From contig JAWNZC010000174.1 in the NCBI GenBank assembly GCA_035771165.1, positions 523,501 through 587,500 on the forward strand: a stretch of DNA of 64,000 nt, in the 5' to 3' direction. Source of the stretch: Paragorgia papillata (Eukaryota; Cnidaria; Anthozoa; Scleralcyonacea; Coralliidae). A program made the translations under genes and the position numbers. The notes beneath the pieces are model-generated. The model had not been told where the DNA came from and searched no databases. It was given only the letters and a program-made list of their open reading frames with translations. Positions within the stretch are counted from its first letter, which is position 1; each line of letters opens with the position of its first letter. Of the stretch, positions 51,101-56,594 are shown in pieces.

Positions 51101-53323
51101 CAGACAGACTCGTGTTGTTCGTTGCTTGCCAGTGTTCTTTATCATAGAGCTGGCGACTTCATAAAACAAAATATATGTTTTTAGGATTTCCATGACCAAG
51201 TGTATTGTTTATTTTACTGCTGATTATTCGTGCCGTACACCCGGATGTCTTCAATTACGAGCTACAAGCCTACAGCAGTAATTGTTTAGTAATAACTAAG
51301 GACCTATAATTCTCCAAAATTCCAAGGCCTGCGATAAATACAAGTCAGTGGTTGCTACCATTAGCAGAAGGACCTATAAATGCCGCCATTTTTTAAACTA
51401 AAAATGGTCACACGTTTTTGGTCGAGATTAAAAGGCTTTTCCAAAATATGTCGTCAAATTTGTTTTTTCCAAATTTGTCGTCGAGTTTCAGTGAGTTTCA
51501 AGATTTTAGCAATCTTTTCGATACCCTTAACTGGCACAACATAAACCCTAACGGCCTAACCCCAATCAGGAATCTGGGAAAACGTATTTGTCGACATATT
51601 TTGGAAAAGCCGCAAAAGAACTGGACGGGTCCCTTTGAGTCATCCGTTTTAGCTGGAATACTGGCAAAGCATTCTGGTAGTTAATTTTATTATATAACTG
51701 CATTAACTAAACTGTCCAAATAACGCTAAAAATGAGTACAAATATTAATATACAGCGATATTTGGATAGTTAGTTATTTGGATTGTTAGCCAATCAAATT
51801 TATCACATGGGAGACTACTTCATGTATGCTTATTATTTTGTCCTGGTGCAAGTCACGCTACGTCTCTGGCCTTTTTAGAGTTTTCTTTTTCCATAAAAAT
51901 TTATTGATCAGAGCAGTTGTATAATAAATCTTTTATAAGATGTTTTGGTGTGTAGTATCGCTGTATATTTTTACTCGTTGTTTGTATTTTGTAAAATATG
52001 GCACAACTCGTAAAAACCAAAACTACTACACACCAAAACATCAAATAAGATATAAGTAATCACCCAACGCCATCTCACGTCATTGTTTTCTAGATGCTTT
52101 TTAATAGTTTTAAGACACTCTATATTTAAACACTGGGTCGATTGCGGAAACAATGACTTAGTTAGACAGTGCTTACTGTTTAAGGATTAATTCGACAGTG
52201 CGTGAGTAGCTAAAAACTTGGGTGGTGGTGGGTAGGTGTTTGTCGACGCGTCACATAACGTCACAAGGGGGATCAGACTGAAACACTAAGTATTTTGTTT
52301 AATACACCGTTGGTGAGAAAAGTACATCTATATAAATTATTTTTAAAACTTTGCTATCTTTATTAAACTGTTATCATTTACGTGATTGAGAATCAAATTT
52401 AACAGCTGTTCACGATGGGGTTTTTTCCAGTTTTTAAAGTTTTAGATACTATCTATGTATACATATTTCTTACTATTACACGAAGAAATGTCTATTGACT
52501 ATTATGTAGCCGATACTGTATTTTATATTAGAGTATTGGGGGAGGGAGAGGGGGGCGGGGTTAGCCCAAAGTCGCGTATTTTTTAAGGGGGTGATTACAT
52601 CTGTCACACAGCGTCCCAGGGGCCAATGGGATGTATCAAAAATCCGTGAAAAACACCGTCACGTATTTCGTGAACAGCCCCTAACCTCGAATTCAACAGT
52701 CGTTAACCAGCATTTTTGCAGCTTTATATCAAGGATTCAAGGTATTTTAAAACTCGTTAAAAAACTCATTAATAATTCATGAGGAAAACACAAAGAAAAA
52801 TCATAACCATATCATGGTTTTATATGTGATAAAACATTCTCCTGATTTACATAAACTTTAGCTTTGATTTTCTCGCCTTAGACAACGTTATTTTTCAAAA
52901 TTACCACACCAACGAACTTACCAAATGGTGATCGTTTTAAAGCCATTCAAAACACTCGCAGTACGTGCAATCGGCTTCGCCTTGTGTTTTATATCTGATA
53001 AAACACTCCTGCTCATGTTTTAAATATTACTTCAAACACTGGTTATCGTATAAAACAACAGTTGAAACGGTGTTTCTGCAATTAGTTACATAACTTTTCC
53101 AACCTTGGCATACATTACGCAAAGATACGGTCAAAAACCGTCATGTGTTTCCACATAAAGACAAAAAAACAAACAGAAAAAATTTTTATATTTTCAAATT
53201 CAAGCTCCCTTTTTCTCGCTAAAAACTTACCTTTTCGGTATGGTTGGCACTTTTCTTTGAAGCCAAGGCTAGATGTACAAACAATAATGTACAGAAGAAA
53301 CAATTGACAATGATTTTTGTCAT
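34534..53323 (-). CDS. Spliced gene model, small type I membrane protein of unknown family
   Basis: I propose one minus-strand gene from exons 53323-53231, 50211-50095, 48254-48171, 43783-43631, 41224-41147 and 34727-34534. Every exon has AG/GT borders with good consensus. The first three joints are phase 0. The last three exons are linked by phase-1 joints, which build the codons Y and S across the borders. The 48171 to 43783 joint does not match in phase, so at least one exon is missing; 46928-46751 is a candidate. The predicted protein has a signal peptide, an ectodomain with paired cysteines, one C-terminal transmembrane helix and a short basic tail. I recognise no family. Introns are packed with MITEs. 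Confidence 0.55.
34728..35185. other. (TA)n microsatellite and AT-rich sequence
   Basis: A perfect TA run lies at 34788-34816. The rest is featureless AT-rich sequence. Confidence 0.8.
35186..35625 (+). repeat. AT-rich degenerate minisatellite (GAAATATAAGATAT-like)
   Basis: A 12-16 bp word of the type GAAATATAAGATATAAAAT recurs irregularly over 440 bp. A second block of the same kind lies at 35945-36260. Confidence 0.85.
35626..35944. other. No gene recognised
   Basis: Spacer between two blocks of the same AT-rich minisatellite. A short inverted pair surrounds CACCGGTTTTCATCTAATATC. Confidence 0.5.
35945..36260. repeat. AT-rich degenerate minisatellite with internal inversion
   Basis: Same word as the 35186 block. 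At 36060-36180 the repeat turns round (TTATATTTTATATCTTATAT then its complement), which makes a hairpin-prone palindrome. Confidence 0.82.
36345..36454 (-). CDS. Exon-like segment, possibly cryptic or alternative
   Basis: The acceptor GGTCATTTTTTCCAG and the donor ATGACG/GTAAGTGAAA enclose 110 bp open in one frame (phase 1 in, phase 0 out), encoding a hydrophobic stretch starting LAFYAKIMSGLAVLRC. It lies between the 41147 and 34727 exons. Those two already join in phase without it, and including it would break the phase, so I doubt it is constitutive. Confidence 0.28.
36551..37391. mobile_element. Large palindromic fold-back element with an internal third arm copy
   Basis: The arm starting AAAGCGCCTATGAAACGAAA at 36551 runs to about 36862 and is matched in inverse by 37391 back to about 37083 (over 300 bp per arm). 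Between them a further direct copy of the outer half starts at 36894. The arms contain a CTCGCTTCGTTTTTGAGATATTTCAGTTTG block related to the 28439, 40958 and 46985 elements. It has no coding potential; the 60-codon frame is an artefact. Confidence 0.85.
37392..37757. other. No gene recognised
   Basis: Unremarkable spacer between the fold-back element and the direct repeat that follows. Confidence 0.5.
37758..38562 (+). repeat. Direct repeat (~226 bp, twice) flanking an inverted low-complexity core
   Basis: 37758-37983 repeats at 38336-38562 with few changes (for example TTCAAGTGTTAATGATGAAAAC in both). The core 37985-38335 consists of AACTTTTCATTTTT-like words that switch to the complementary AAAATGAAAAGTT words at about 38225, so the core is itself a long imperfect palindrome. 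The lysine-rich 74-codon frame inside is an artefact of this. Confidence 0.85.
38563..38998. other. No gene recognised
   Basis: Short chance frames only. Confidence 0.5.
38999..39160 (+). repeat. GTTAAAAATGAAAAGTT-like low-complexity repeat
   Basis: Same word family as the core at 38225-38335, in the same orientation. Confidence 0.8.
39161..40957. other. No gene recognised; hairpin at ~39593-39676
   Basis: The hairpin pairs GAATTTATAATTAAGAAAT with ATTTCTTAATTATAAATTC around an AATAAACG loop region. The 92-codon plus frame at 40332 has no motif or supporting splice site. Confidence 0.5.
40958..41122 (-). mobile_element. Half copy of the fold-back family
   Basis: TATGACGTCAGAAAC, then CATATCAAACAAATTGAAAAATCTCG, then a run to GACAAACTTAATTTATATTGC. 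This is the same arm as at 47625-47735 and, in inverse, 46985-47120. No partner arm lies next to it. Confidence 0.75.
41147..41224 (-). CDS. Internal exon of the membrane-protein model
   Basis: The acceptor TCTATTTTCCTAG and the donor CCACTA/GTAAGG bound 78 bp in phase 1-1. 25 full codons start EEGQLTFIQKSEENHVIV. The two leading bases AT complete a Tyr codon with the T left by the 43631 exon. Confidence 0.55.
41400..41522. repeat. Imperfect hairpin
   Basis: GGATTCACCTGATATGGTAAAATATTTAAG pairs with CTTAAATATTTTCCATATC....GATGAATCC. A small fold-back element or MITE remnant. Confidence 0.7.
41641..41673. repeat. (TA)n microsatellite
   Basis: A nearly perfect TA run of about 30 bp. Confidence 0.9.
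41776..42308 (-). pseudogene. tRNA-like sequence split by a transposon-like insert
   Basis: On the minus strand, CTCAGTCGGTAGAGCATCGGA (42301-42281) is a tRNA D-arm/A-box and the 5' anticodon stem. After the insert 42280-41814 come AACCGAAGGTCGCAGGTTCGAATCCCAGCCGGGCCA-type bases (41812-41776), the 3' anticodon stem, B-box and acceptor strand. The two halves join at the anticodon loop. The 5' acceptor strand does not pair well, so this is a tRNA pseudogene or SINE head, not an active gene. Confidence 0.7.
41814..42280. mobile_element. 467-bp TIR element inserted in a tRNA anticodon loop
   Basis: The ends are perfect 15-bp inverted repeats, CTACACGCGTAAAAA at 41814-41828 and its complement at 42266-42280. 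The interior is built of AACAACNTGTTGAC/GTTGTTCA words, including three tandem copies of a roughly 21-bp ACGGCGAGCAGCACAACATT unit (42162-42230). It has no coding capacity beyond artefactual short frames. A related fragment is at 30552. Confidence 0.8.
42309..42735. other. No gene recognised
   Basis: It contains two TGACGTCA motifs (42550-42570) and a C-run at 42687-42712. Confidence 0.5.
42738..43071 (+). mobile_element. CCGCTGCC MITE, copy 1, left end eroded
   Basis: Collinear with the copies at 49711, 54400 and 59304: GTCCGACAC, AAGCATACTACCAAAAAGATAAGG, GCATGGCTTC, CACTGTCTGG-like and CAAACGTTTGGCAGCGGTGTT in order. The left inverted repeat is degraded to GTTTTGCGCATGTGCGA. Confidence 0.8.
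43242..43467. mobile_element. 226-bp TIR element
   Basis: The left end CCATAGAGATCATATAAATA is matched in inverse by TATTTATATGATCTCTATGG at the right, continuing through ACTAGAGGAGGCAT. The flanks GTAATAA and TAATAAC suggest a TAATAA target duplication. Confidence 0.82.
43631..43783 (-). CDS. Internal exon of the membrane-protein model
   Basis: The acceptor CATTATTTTCACGTTAG and the donor GATGACT/GTAAGTAAAT bound 153 bp, phase 1-1. 50 codons start VNKNEIHKTPEVIKHKC and end near PYGLFDYPCDD. Three cysteines suggest an extracellular disulphide-bonded fold. The start phase does not fit the preceding 48171 exon, so an exon is missing between them. Confidence 0.55.
44000..44455. mobile_element. 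456-bp TIR element rich in TTCAAC/GTTGAA words
   Basis: The left end AAGGCCTGGCCAAACGCTTTCAACAT is mirrored at 44427-44455. The interior repeats CATTCAACATTGTTGAACGATGTTGAA-type palindromes and has two tandem copies of CAGGGGAGTGGCCAAA. Confidence 0.88.
44456..44886. other. No gene recognised
   Basis: Plain sequence between two mobile elements. Confidence 0.5.
44887..44997 (+). mobile_element. ~110-bp short TIR repeat, copy A
   Basis: The ends ACCCCTTGACT and AGTCGAAGGGTTAA are inverse of each other. The sequence is almost identical to 46509-46617 in the same orientation (GGGTCTTCCCTTGACGAGT block). Confidence 0.8.
45150..45954 (-). mobile_element. tRNA-derived SINE-like copy 1, interrupted by ~510 bp
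   Basis: The body (45150-45374, reading minus) matches 46112-46320 in inverse. The tRNA-like head lies at 45890-45954. Between them 45375-45886 is foreign and splits the copy inside GAC/ACAGG. The inserted stretch holds a 78-codon plus frame (45542-45778) with no recognisable motif. Confidence 0.75.
46038..46320 (+). mobile_element. tRNA-derived SINE-like copy 2
   Basis: The head at 46038-46111 folds as a tRNA: a 7-bp acceptor stem with one mismatch, A-box-like GTGGCTCAGTAGTCAGAGC, anticodon loop CTAGAAT, B-box GGTTCAATTCC. No CCA is encoded and no terminator T-run follows directly; instead a shared body of about 200 bp continues. That body is present in inverse in copy 1, which argues for a SINE and against a functional tRNA. 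Confidence 0.75.
46321..46428 (+). repeat. (TTTTC)n microsatellite
   Basis: An imperfect pentamer/decamer run of TTTTCTTTTCC for about 100 bp. The Phe- and Lys-rich frames are artefacts. Confidence 0.92.
46509..46617 (+). mobile_element. ~110-bp short TIR repeat, copy B
   Basis: Near-identical to 44887-44997, same orientation. The two copies bracket the inverted SINE pair. Confidence 0.8.
46751..46928 (-). CDS. Candidate missing exon of the membrane-protein model
   Basis: The acceptor ATTGTTATTGTCTTTTTAAG is excellent. 58 codons stay open to the donor ATAAA/GTACGT (phase 1 in, phase 2 out). The peptide contains QQETTCQIQNV and DVTYCTKVVIK, with cysteines and polarity like the neighbouring exons. 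Neither border fits the flanking exons in phase, so another exon or a different donor would be needed. Confidence 0.35.
46985..47735. mobile_element. Fold-back family element, long inverted arms
   Basis: The left arm 46985-47120 (TTGGCAATATAAATCAAGTTTG through GATATTTCAAGTTGTTTGATATG) is inverse to 47628-47735, which is truncated at the microsatellite. The interior holds a second perfect hairpin at 47449-47547 built on GCCATCTTACGCCATCCTGG. The remaining interior is not coding. Confidence 0.8.
47737..48127 (+). repeat. (AAAC)n microsatellite, ~46 units, with GACA flanks
   Basis: A shorter AAAC run lies at 47742-47793. The main run at 47916-48101 is uninterrupted, then GACA repeats to 48127. 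The Cys-Leu-Phe-Val and Lys-Gln-Thr-Asn frames of up to 152 codons are artefacts. Confidence 0.97.
48171..48254 (-). CDS. Third exon of the membrane-protein model
   Basis: The acceptor ATGTTTTTATTGCAG and the donor AAACCA/GTAAGTATT bound 84 bp, 28 codons in the only open frame, phase 0-0. The peptide starts VNESFKIVLNCPTFKIL. Confidence 0.6.
48394..49262. mobile_element. ~870-bp element with GGGCCGATTA ends
   Basis: The left end GGGCCGATTATATGACTCGG is mirrored by CCGAGTC...GTAATCGGCCCC-type bases near 49215-49262. CTCGGTTAACCGAG words occur repeatedly inside. It contains a 30-bp perfect palindrome at 48403-48432. Confidence 0.6.
48403..48432. repeat. 30-bp perfect palindrome
   Basis: Centred between 48417 and 48418 (GACTCGGTT/AACCGAGTC core), extended by ATAT-type bases to 15 pairs without mismatch. 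Confidence 0.9.
49322..49705 (+). repeat. GACGTAGCCAGGATTTTGAAAGG-type dispersed repeat, copy 1
   Basis: Collinear with 50646-50965 (shared GGCATTTCCTGCATTTTGGG, GATTAGGAGCCAAGGAAGG and TTCATCATGCAAA blocks). This copy has extra inserted bases in its left part and a longer right part. Confidence 0.88.
49711..50035 (-). mobile_element. CCGCTGCC MITE, copy 2
   Basis: Both terminal repeats are present (AACACCGCTGCCAAACG at 49711 and its complement ending 50035). The body is inverse to the copies at 42738, 54400 and 59304. No target duplication was found. It sits 60 bp downstream of the 50095 exon. Confidence 0.88.
50095..50211 (-). CDS. Second exon of the membrane-protein model
   Basis: The acceptor GCTCTATTTTAG and the donor AAAAAG/GTAAGC bound 117 bp, 39 codons, phase 0-0. 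The peptide starts ANAQAKKAVKHPKCDFFHFY and has a hydrophobic stretch PLPSLVFGMIEAEIV. Confidence 0.6.
50399..50644. mobile_element. 246-bp TIR element
   Basis: The ends ACGCAGGCTTCGGG...GGGCTCTGCCAACAAACTCGAT (46 bp) are matched in inverse by 50602-50644 with few mismatches. Confidence 0.88.
50646..50965 (+). repeat. GACGTAGCCAGGATTTTGAAAGG-type dispersed repeat, copy 2
   Basis: Direct repeat of 49322-49705, about 1.3 kb downstream and separated from it by the MITE, exon 2 and the 246-bp element. Confidence 0.88.
50966..53230. other. No gene recognised; intron 1 of the membrane-protein model
   Basis: It holds two loose inverted pairs: AAAAGGCTTTTCCAAAATATGTCG at about 51429 with CGACATATTTTGGAAAAGCC at 51592, and AGATGTTTTGGTGTGTAGTA at 51938 with its inverse at 52024. 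A short GACA run is at 51088. I found no clear exon in phase 0. Confidence 0.5.
53231..53323 (-). CDS. First exon of the membrane-protein model (signal peptide)
   Basis: The ATG at 53323 opens 31 codons that end at a strong donor (GAAAAG/GTAAGTTTTT) in phase 0. The peptide MTKIIVNCFFCTLLFVHLAL is a typical signal sequence with a likely cleavage after ALA-S. The length, composition and exact ending at a donor make this the best-supported exon of the model. Confidence 0.65.
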
Positions 53324-53739
53324 GGTTTCCACTTTTCTTTCAATCGTTGGCAGAAACACAGTGTCGAAAAAATTGTCGAGAAGTTAAAATTCGTTTTTTT
53401 TTTGACTGACTCAAAGCACTGACGTCATTAAGATGAGCACATGTTTTTTAAAGCCAGCGGTATTGAATGATACTTCCTCCAATACTTCATCTTATGGTTA
53501 TATTATGGAATCAACCTTTTTGCACTCTATGTCTTATAACGTCTACATTTATACATCAATGATTTCAGCCTGTTTGGGTCTTTCAGCAAACACATTGCAA
53601 GATTAAAAATATTGCACCCAGCTTTGGATTAGCATTATGAATATGGAAAAAATTAAAGGTAGCCTGCGTTGCAGGCTCTCGCGGGGGAGGGAAAGGCCTT
53701 GTTGGAGGACTGAGGCGGAGAGGGAGGGAGGTAACAGAG
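53324..53739. other. 5' flank of the membrane-protein model
   Basis: No clear TATA box. A small perfect hairpin AGCCTGC/GCAGGCT is at 53660-53676. Confidence 0.45.
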
Positions 53740-53940
53740 TAGCCTGGTACCCTGGCCCAATTTCAAAAGAAATATGGGCCAGGTAACCACTAATCTCATT
53801 CTCGCGTCATCAGGGCTAAATCCACTTATGACGATTGCAGTTTTACTCATAGCCACTAAAAACGCGCGAAAATTTCAACCAATAGGAAAGCAGAAGTCTT
53901 TAGTGGTTACCTGGCCCATATTATTTGATTATTGTACCAG
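53740..53940 (+). mobile_element. TAGCCTGGTACC MITE, unit A
   Basis: 201 bp, starting TAGCCTGGTACCCTGGCCCA. It is preceded by GTAACAGAG, which also follows units B and C. It runs head to head with unit B. Confidence 0.88.
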
Positions 53941-54149
53941 TAGCCTGGTACCCTGGCCCAATCAAAGAATATGGGCCAGGTAACCACTAAAGACTTCTGC
54001 TTTCCTATTGGTTGAAATTTCGCGCGTTTTTAGTGGCTATGAGTGAAACTGCAATCGTCATAAGTGGATTTAGCCCTGATGACGCGAGAATGAGATTAGT
54101 GGTTACCTGGCCCATATTTCTTTTGAAATTGGGTCAGGGTACCAGGCTA
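53941..54149 (-). mobile_element. TAGCCTGGTACC MITE, unit B (inverted)
   Basis: Nearly exact inverse of unit A, ending ACCAGGCTA at 54149 and followed by GTAACAGAG. With A it forms a palindrome of about 410 bp. Confidence 0.88.
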
Positions 54150-54158
54150 GTAACAGAG

Positions 54159-54367
54159 TAGCCTGGTACCCTGGCCCAATTTCAAAAGAAATAAGGGCCA
54201 GGTAACCACTAATCTCATTCTCGCGTCATCAGGGCGAAATCCACTTATGACGATTGCAGTTTTACTCATAGCCACTAAAAACGCGCGAAAATTTAACCAA
54301 TAGGAAAGCAGAAGTCTTTAGTGGTTACCTGGCCCATATTCTTTGATTGGGCCAGGGGACCAGGCTA
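54159..54367 (+). mobile_element. TAGCCTGGTACC MITE, unit C
   Basis: Same orientation as A, flanked on both sides by GTAACAGAG (54150-54158 and 54368-54376). A fourth, partial copy is at 59053-59195. Confidence 0.88.
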
Positions 54368-54399
54368 GTAACAGAGCAGCAGTTGAAACAGGTAAAATC

Positions 54400-54941
54400 A
54401 ACACCGCTGCCAAACGTTTTGCGCCTGCGCGACATCCGAGCTCGTATTCCTCGTAAAGCCCGTTTTCCACTAGGCGACTTTTTTCGCGCGAAGCGATTAT
54501 TCGCCAGAAAAAGTAAGATCTGTTTCTACATTTTCGCGGCGAATTTTGTCGCTAACCAATCACGTTGCTGAATTTATTTTTTTCCTAGTGGAAAACGGGC
54601 TTAAGTCGTACCCAGTGGTCGTACCTCAAAAAAGAGCGGGAAAACGTACACTGAAATATTTGAACTGTTCCGAGAGTCGACACAAAAGTTAACATTATAA
54701 GCATACTAGGAATAAGATAAGCTAGGTAATTTGTGCATGGCTTCTTTGTCAATTTTGTAACATATTCTGAAATGACCCCCTTCATAATTTTCATGACCCT
54801 TTTTTAAACACAAATGAAGTCGAAATCTTACTTATTCTTCACTGTCTGGTTGTTGCTGCCATGGCTAGTTCCCATTTCTTTTGCAATGTTTACCCATGTT
54901 TATGCAAATTCACGCACGCGCAAACGTTTGGCAGCGGTGTT
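54400..54941 (+). mobile_element. CCGCTGCC MITE, copy 3, with a nested element and 9-bp target duplication
   Basis: The terminal repeats AACACCGCTGCCAAACG lie at both ends. The flanks GGTAAAATC at 54391-54399 and 54942-54950 form a perfect 9-bp target duplication. It is longer than its relatives because another element (54456-54602) is inserted. Confidence 0.92.
54456..54602. mobile_element. 147-bp TIR element nested in the MITE
   Basis: AAGCCCGTTTTCCACTAGG at the left and CCTAGTGGAAAACGGGCTT at the right are perfect 19-bp inverted repeats. Confidence 0.9.
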
Positions 54942-54950
54942 GGTAAAATC

Positions 54951-55294
54951 AGTGTTTCTTTAACAATTTTTGAATGACATAATTAGAATGACATTTGAGA
55001 CTTAATTGATTTTTACCAATACAAGAAGTATGATAGGGTCAGTCATTATATAATAGACGGCAATTCCCCCTATAGCAATGCATCATGGCAGTTGTGGTAG
55101 GCGAAATGGCCGCCGCGAGGAGAGCATTTTGTCTGAAAGAATAACTAGTTGTTTTACAATATTTCCTTTCCGCAATGAGGATTTTAGACTTCTCAATGGG
55201 ACTGGGAGGGTGTAAACCACATTTTGTACAAAAGACAGCGAATGACCACACTATTACACAACCTCGTACCCAGTCTCCAATAATTGGACAACAT
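54951..55294. other. No gene recognised
   Basis: Overlapping minus (105-codon) and plus (91-codon) frames run into the 55.3-kb repeat. Neither has a recognisable motif. Confidence 0.4.
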
Positions 55295-55445
55295 AGTTTA
55301 AAACTCTGGTTGACCGACAGAGTGTTAGTAAATCTTGAAGATATCTTGGTCGTCATACCTTCTCCACATTTTCAAAATTTCGCCACAGACGATACAAAAC
55401 ACGATGAGCCCGCGATATTTTTTAACAGCGGAGACAAAATTCGGT
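55295..55445 (+). repeat. Dispersed repeat, paired with 32432-32585
   Basis: Contains AAACTCTGGTTGACCGACAG and CACATTTTCAAAATTTCGCC. It adjoins the short TIR element, just as its relative at 32.4 kb lies about 1 kb from the inverse copy of that element. Confidence 0.6.
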
Positions 55446-55449
55446 TATA

Positions 55450-55545
55450 AATCCATGTCCTATATTCACAAATTTATTGGTTAGGATTAGGGTGTGTGTT
55501 GGGGTCTGGCTTTCATGAAGTACCTGGGTTATTTAGGACATGGAA
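55450..55545 (+). mobile_element. Short TIR element (~96 bp), copy 2
   Basis: Ends ATCCATGTCCTAT and AGGACATGGAAT; inverse of 31306-31401. Confidence 0.8.
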
Positions 55546-55588
55546 TTAGTACCCAAAATTCCCTACTGTTCAAACCATGACCAGCATA

Positions 55589-55939
55589 TCCTCCTACCTA
55601 GAATTACCAATAATCAGTAAGTGTGAAATGCCTAGAATTACCAATAATCGTTAATTTTAAAAAACTAATTCCCAACCCACCACCCCAACCCACACCACAA
55701 CCCCCTGGGAACCCTAAACCTAACCACAACCCCCCGGTGGACCTAAACCTAACCACAACCCTCCGGAAAAATGTGCCGGCTCTCATACCCCAACCACAAC
55801 ACCCCTCTAGGATTTTTAGCTTTATGTGCTCGAGTTTAACATCCCACATGTGGGACAGAAAATGACCTACAATTACCAATTATTGGTAATTCAAGGCCGT
55901 TTCACACTTACTGATTATTGGTAATTCTAGGTAGGAGGA
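55589..55939. mobile_element. 351-bp MITE with CCTCCTACCTAG ends
   Basis: The terminal repeats TCCTCCTACCTAGAATTACC...AGTGTGAAA (about 40 bp) are inverse to 55900-55939. The interior is C-rich (CCTAAACCTAACCACAACCC). A truncated relative is at 62282 and a variant with different ends at 61310. Confidence 0.9.
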
Positions 55940-55986
55940 CATTCTAGGTAGGAGGTAGGTTGGACAACAGCAGGGAATTTTATTAG

Positions 55987-56047
55987 GCAACCTCGTAGCC
56001 AGGCTTTTCGCTCCAGCCAGGAGTGAAAAGCCTGGGTACGAGGTTGA
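55987..56047. repeat. 61-bp hairpin
   Basis: CAACCTCGTAGCCAGGCTTTT pairs with AAAAGCCTGGGTACGAGGTTG around a short loop. Confidence 0.85.
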
Positions 56048-56594
56048 CTATTAGGGTGAGAGTCAGCCGTCAGGCCAAGGTCTTTGAGTCACTCCCCTAT
56101 TAGCCATGTCTTCCATCCCCCTGTATATTGAAAAGCCCATCATTTTCAAACACCCAAATCCTACAAGATTACACTTTATACCACACTAAAAGGTTTACAG
56201 ATGTGTCTTTGAAATTTTGTTCCTCTAATATATTAAAATTAAATGTTTTATCAACAAAAAACATTGCTCATAAAAATTAATTGATTGATTGGGTAGGCTC
56301 CAAGTTGAAAATGAAATACTGTACCATTATACCAACTAAAATTTAAAAACTTTTATCGCAACTACAGTATTCATGATGTGATGGTAAGGAACAATTTCTA
56401 ATTTTACATGTACTCACAGTTTCTAAGATAAGCTCTCCTTAGCTAAGCTTATAAAGTGGACTACAGTAATTGAAGGTTATATGAAATTATACAGTTTCAG
56501 TTAAGATGTTTTAAAACATGTTTCAGTTAAGGTAGTTAAGATGGCTCCACAGGGGGGAAAAATCCCACTGTGTGTGAAATTGATGAGAATTCTT
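56048..56594. other. 3' flank of the IRE1-like gene
   Basis: No coding signal. I see no unambiguous AATAAA on the minus strand here; the only one nearby (TTTATT at about 56637) lies inside the coding region. Confidence 0.5.

Noticed and set aside
55623..55865. Proline-rich 80-codon plus frame and Gly-rich minus frame
   Set aside because: Both lie wholly inside the C-rich MITE at 55589-55939.
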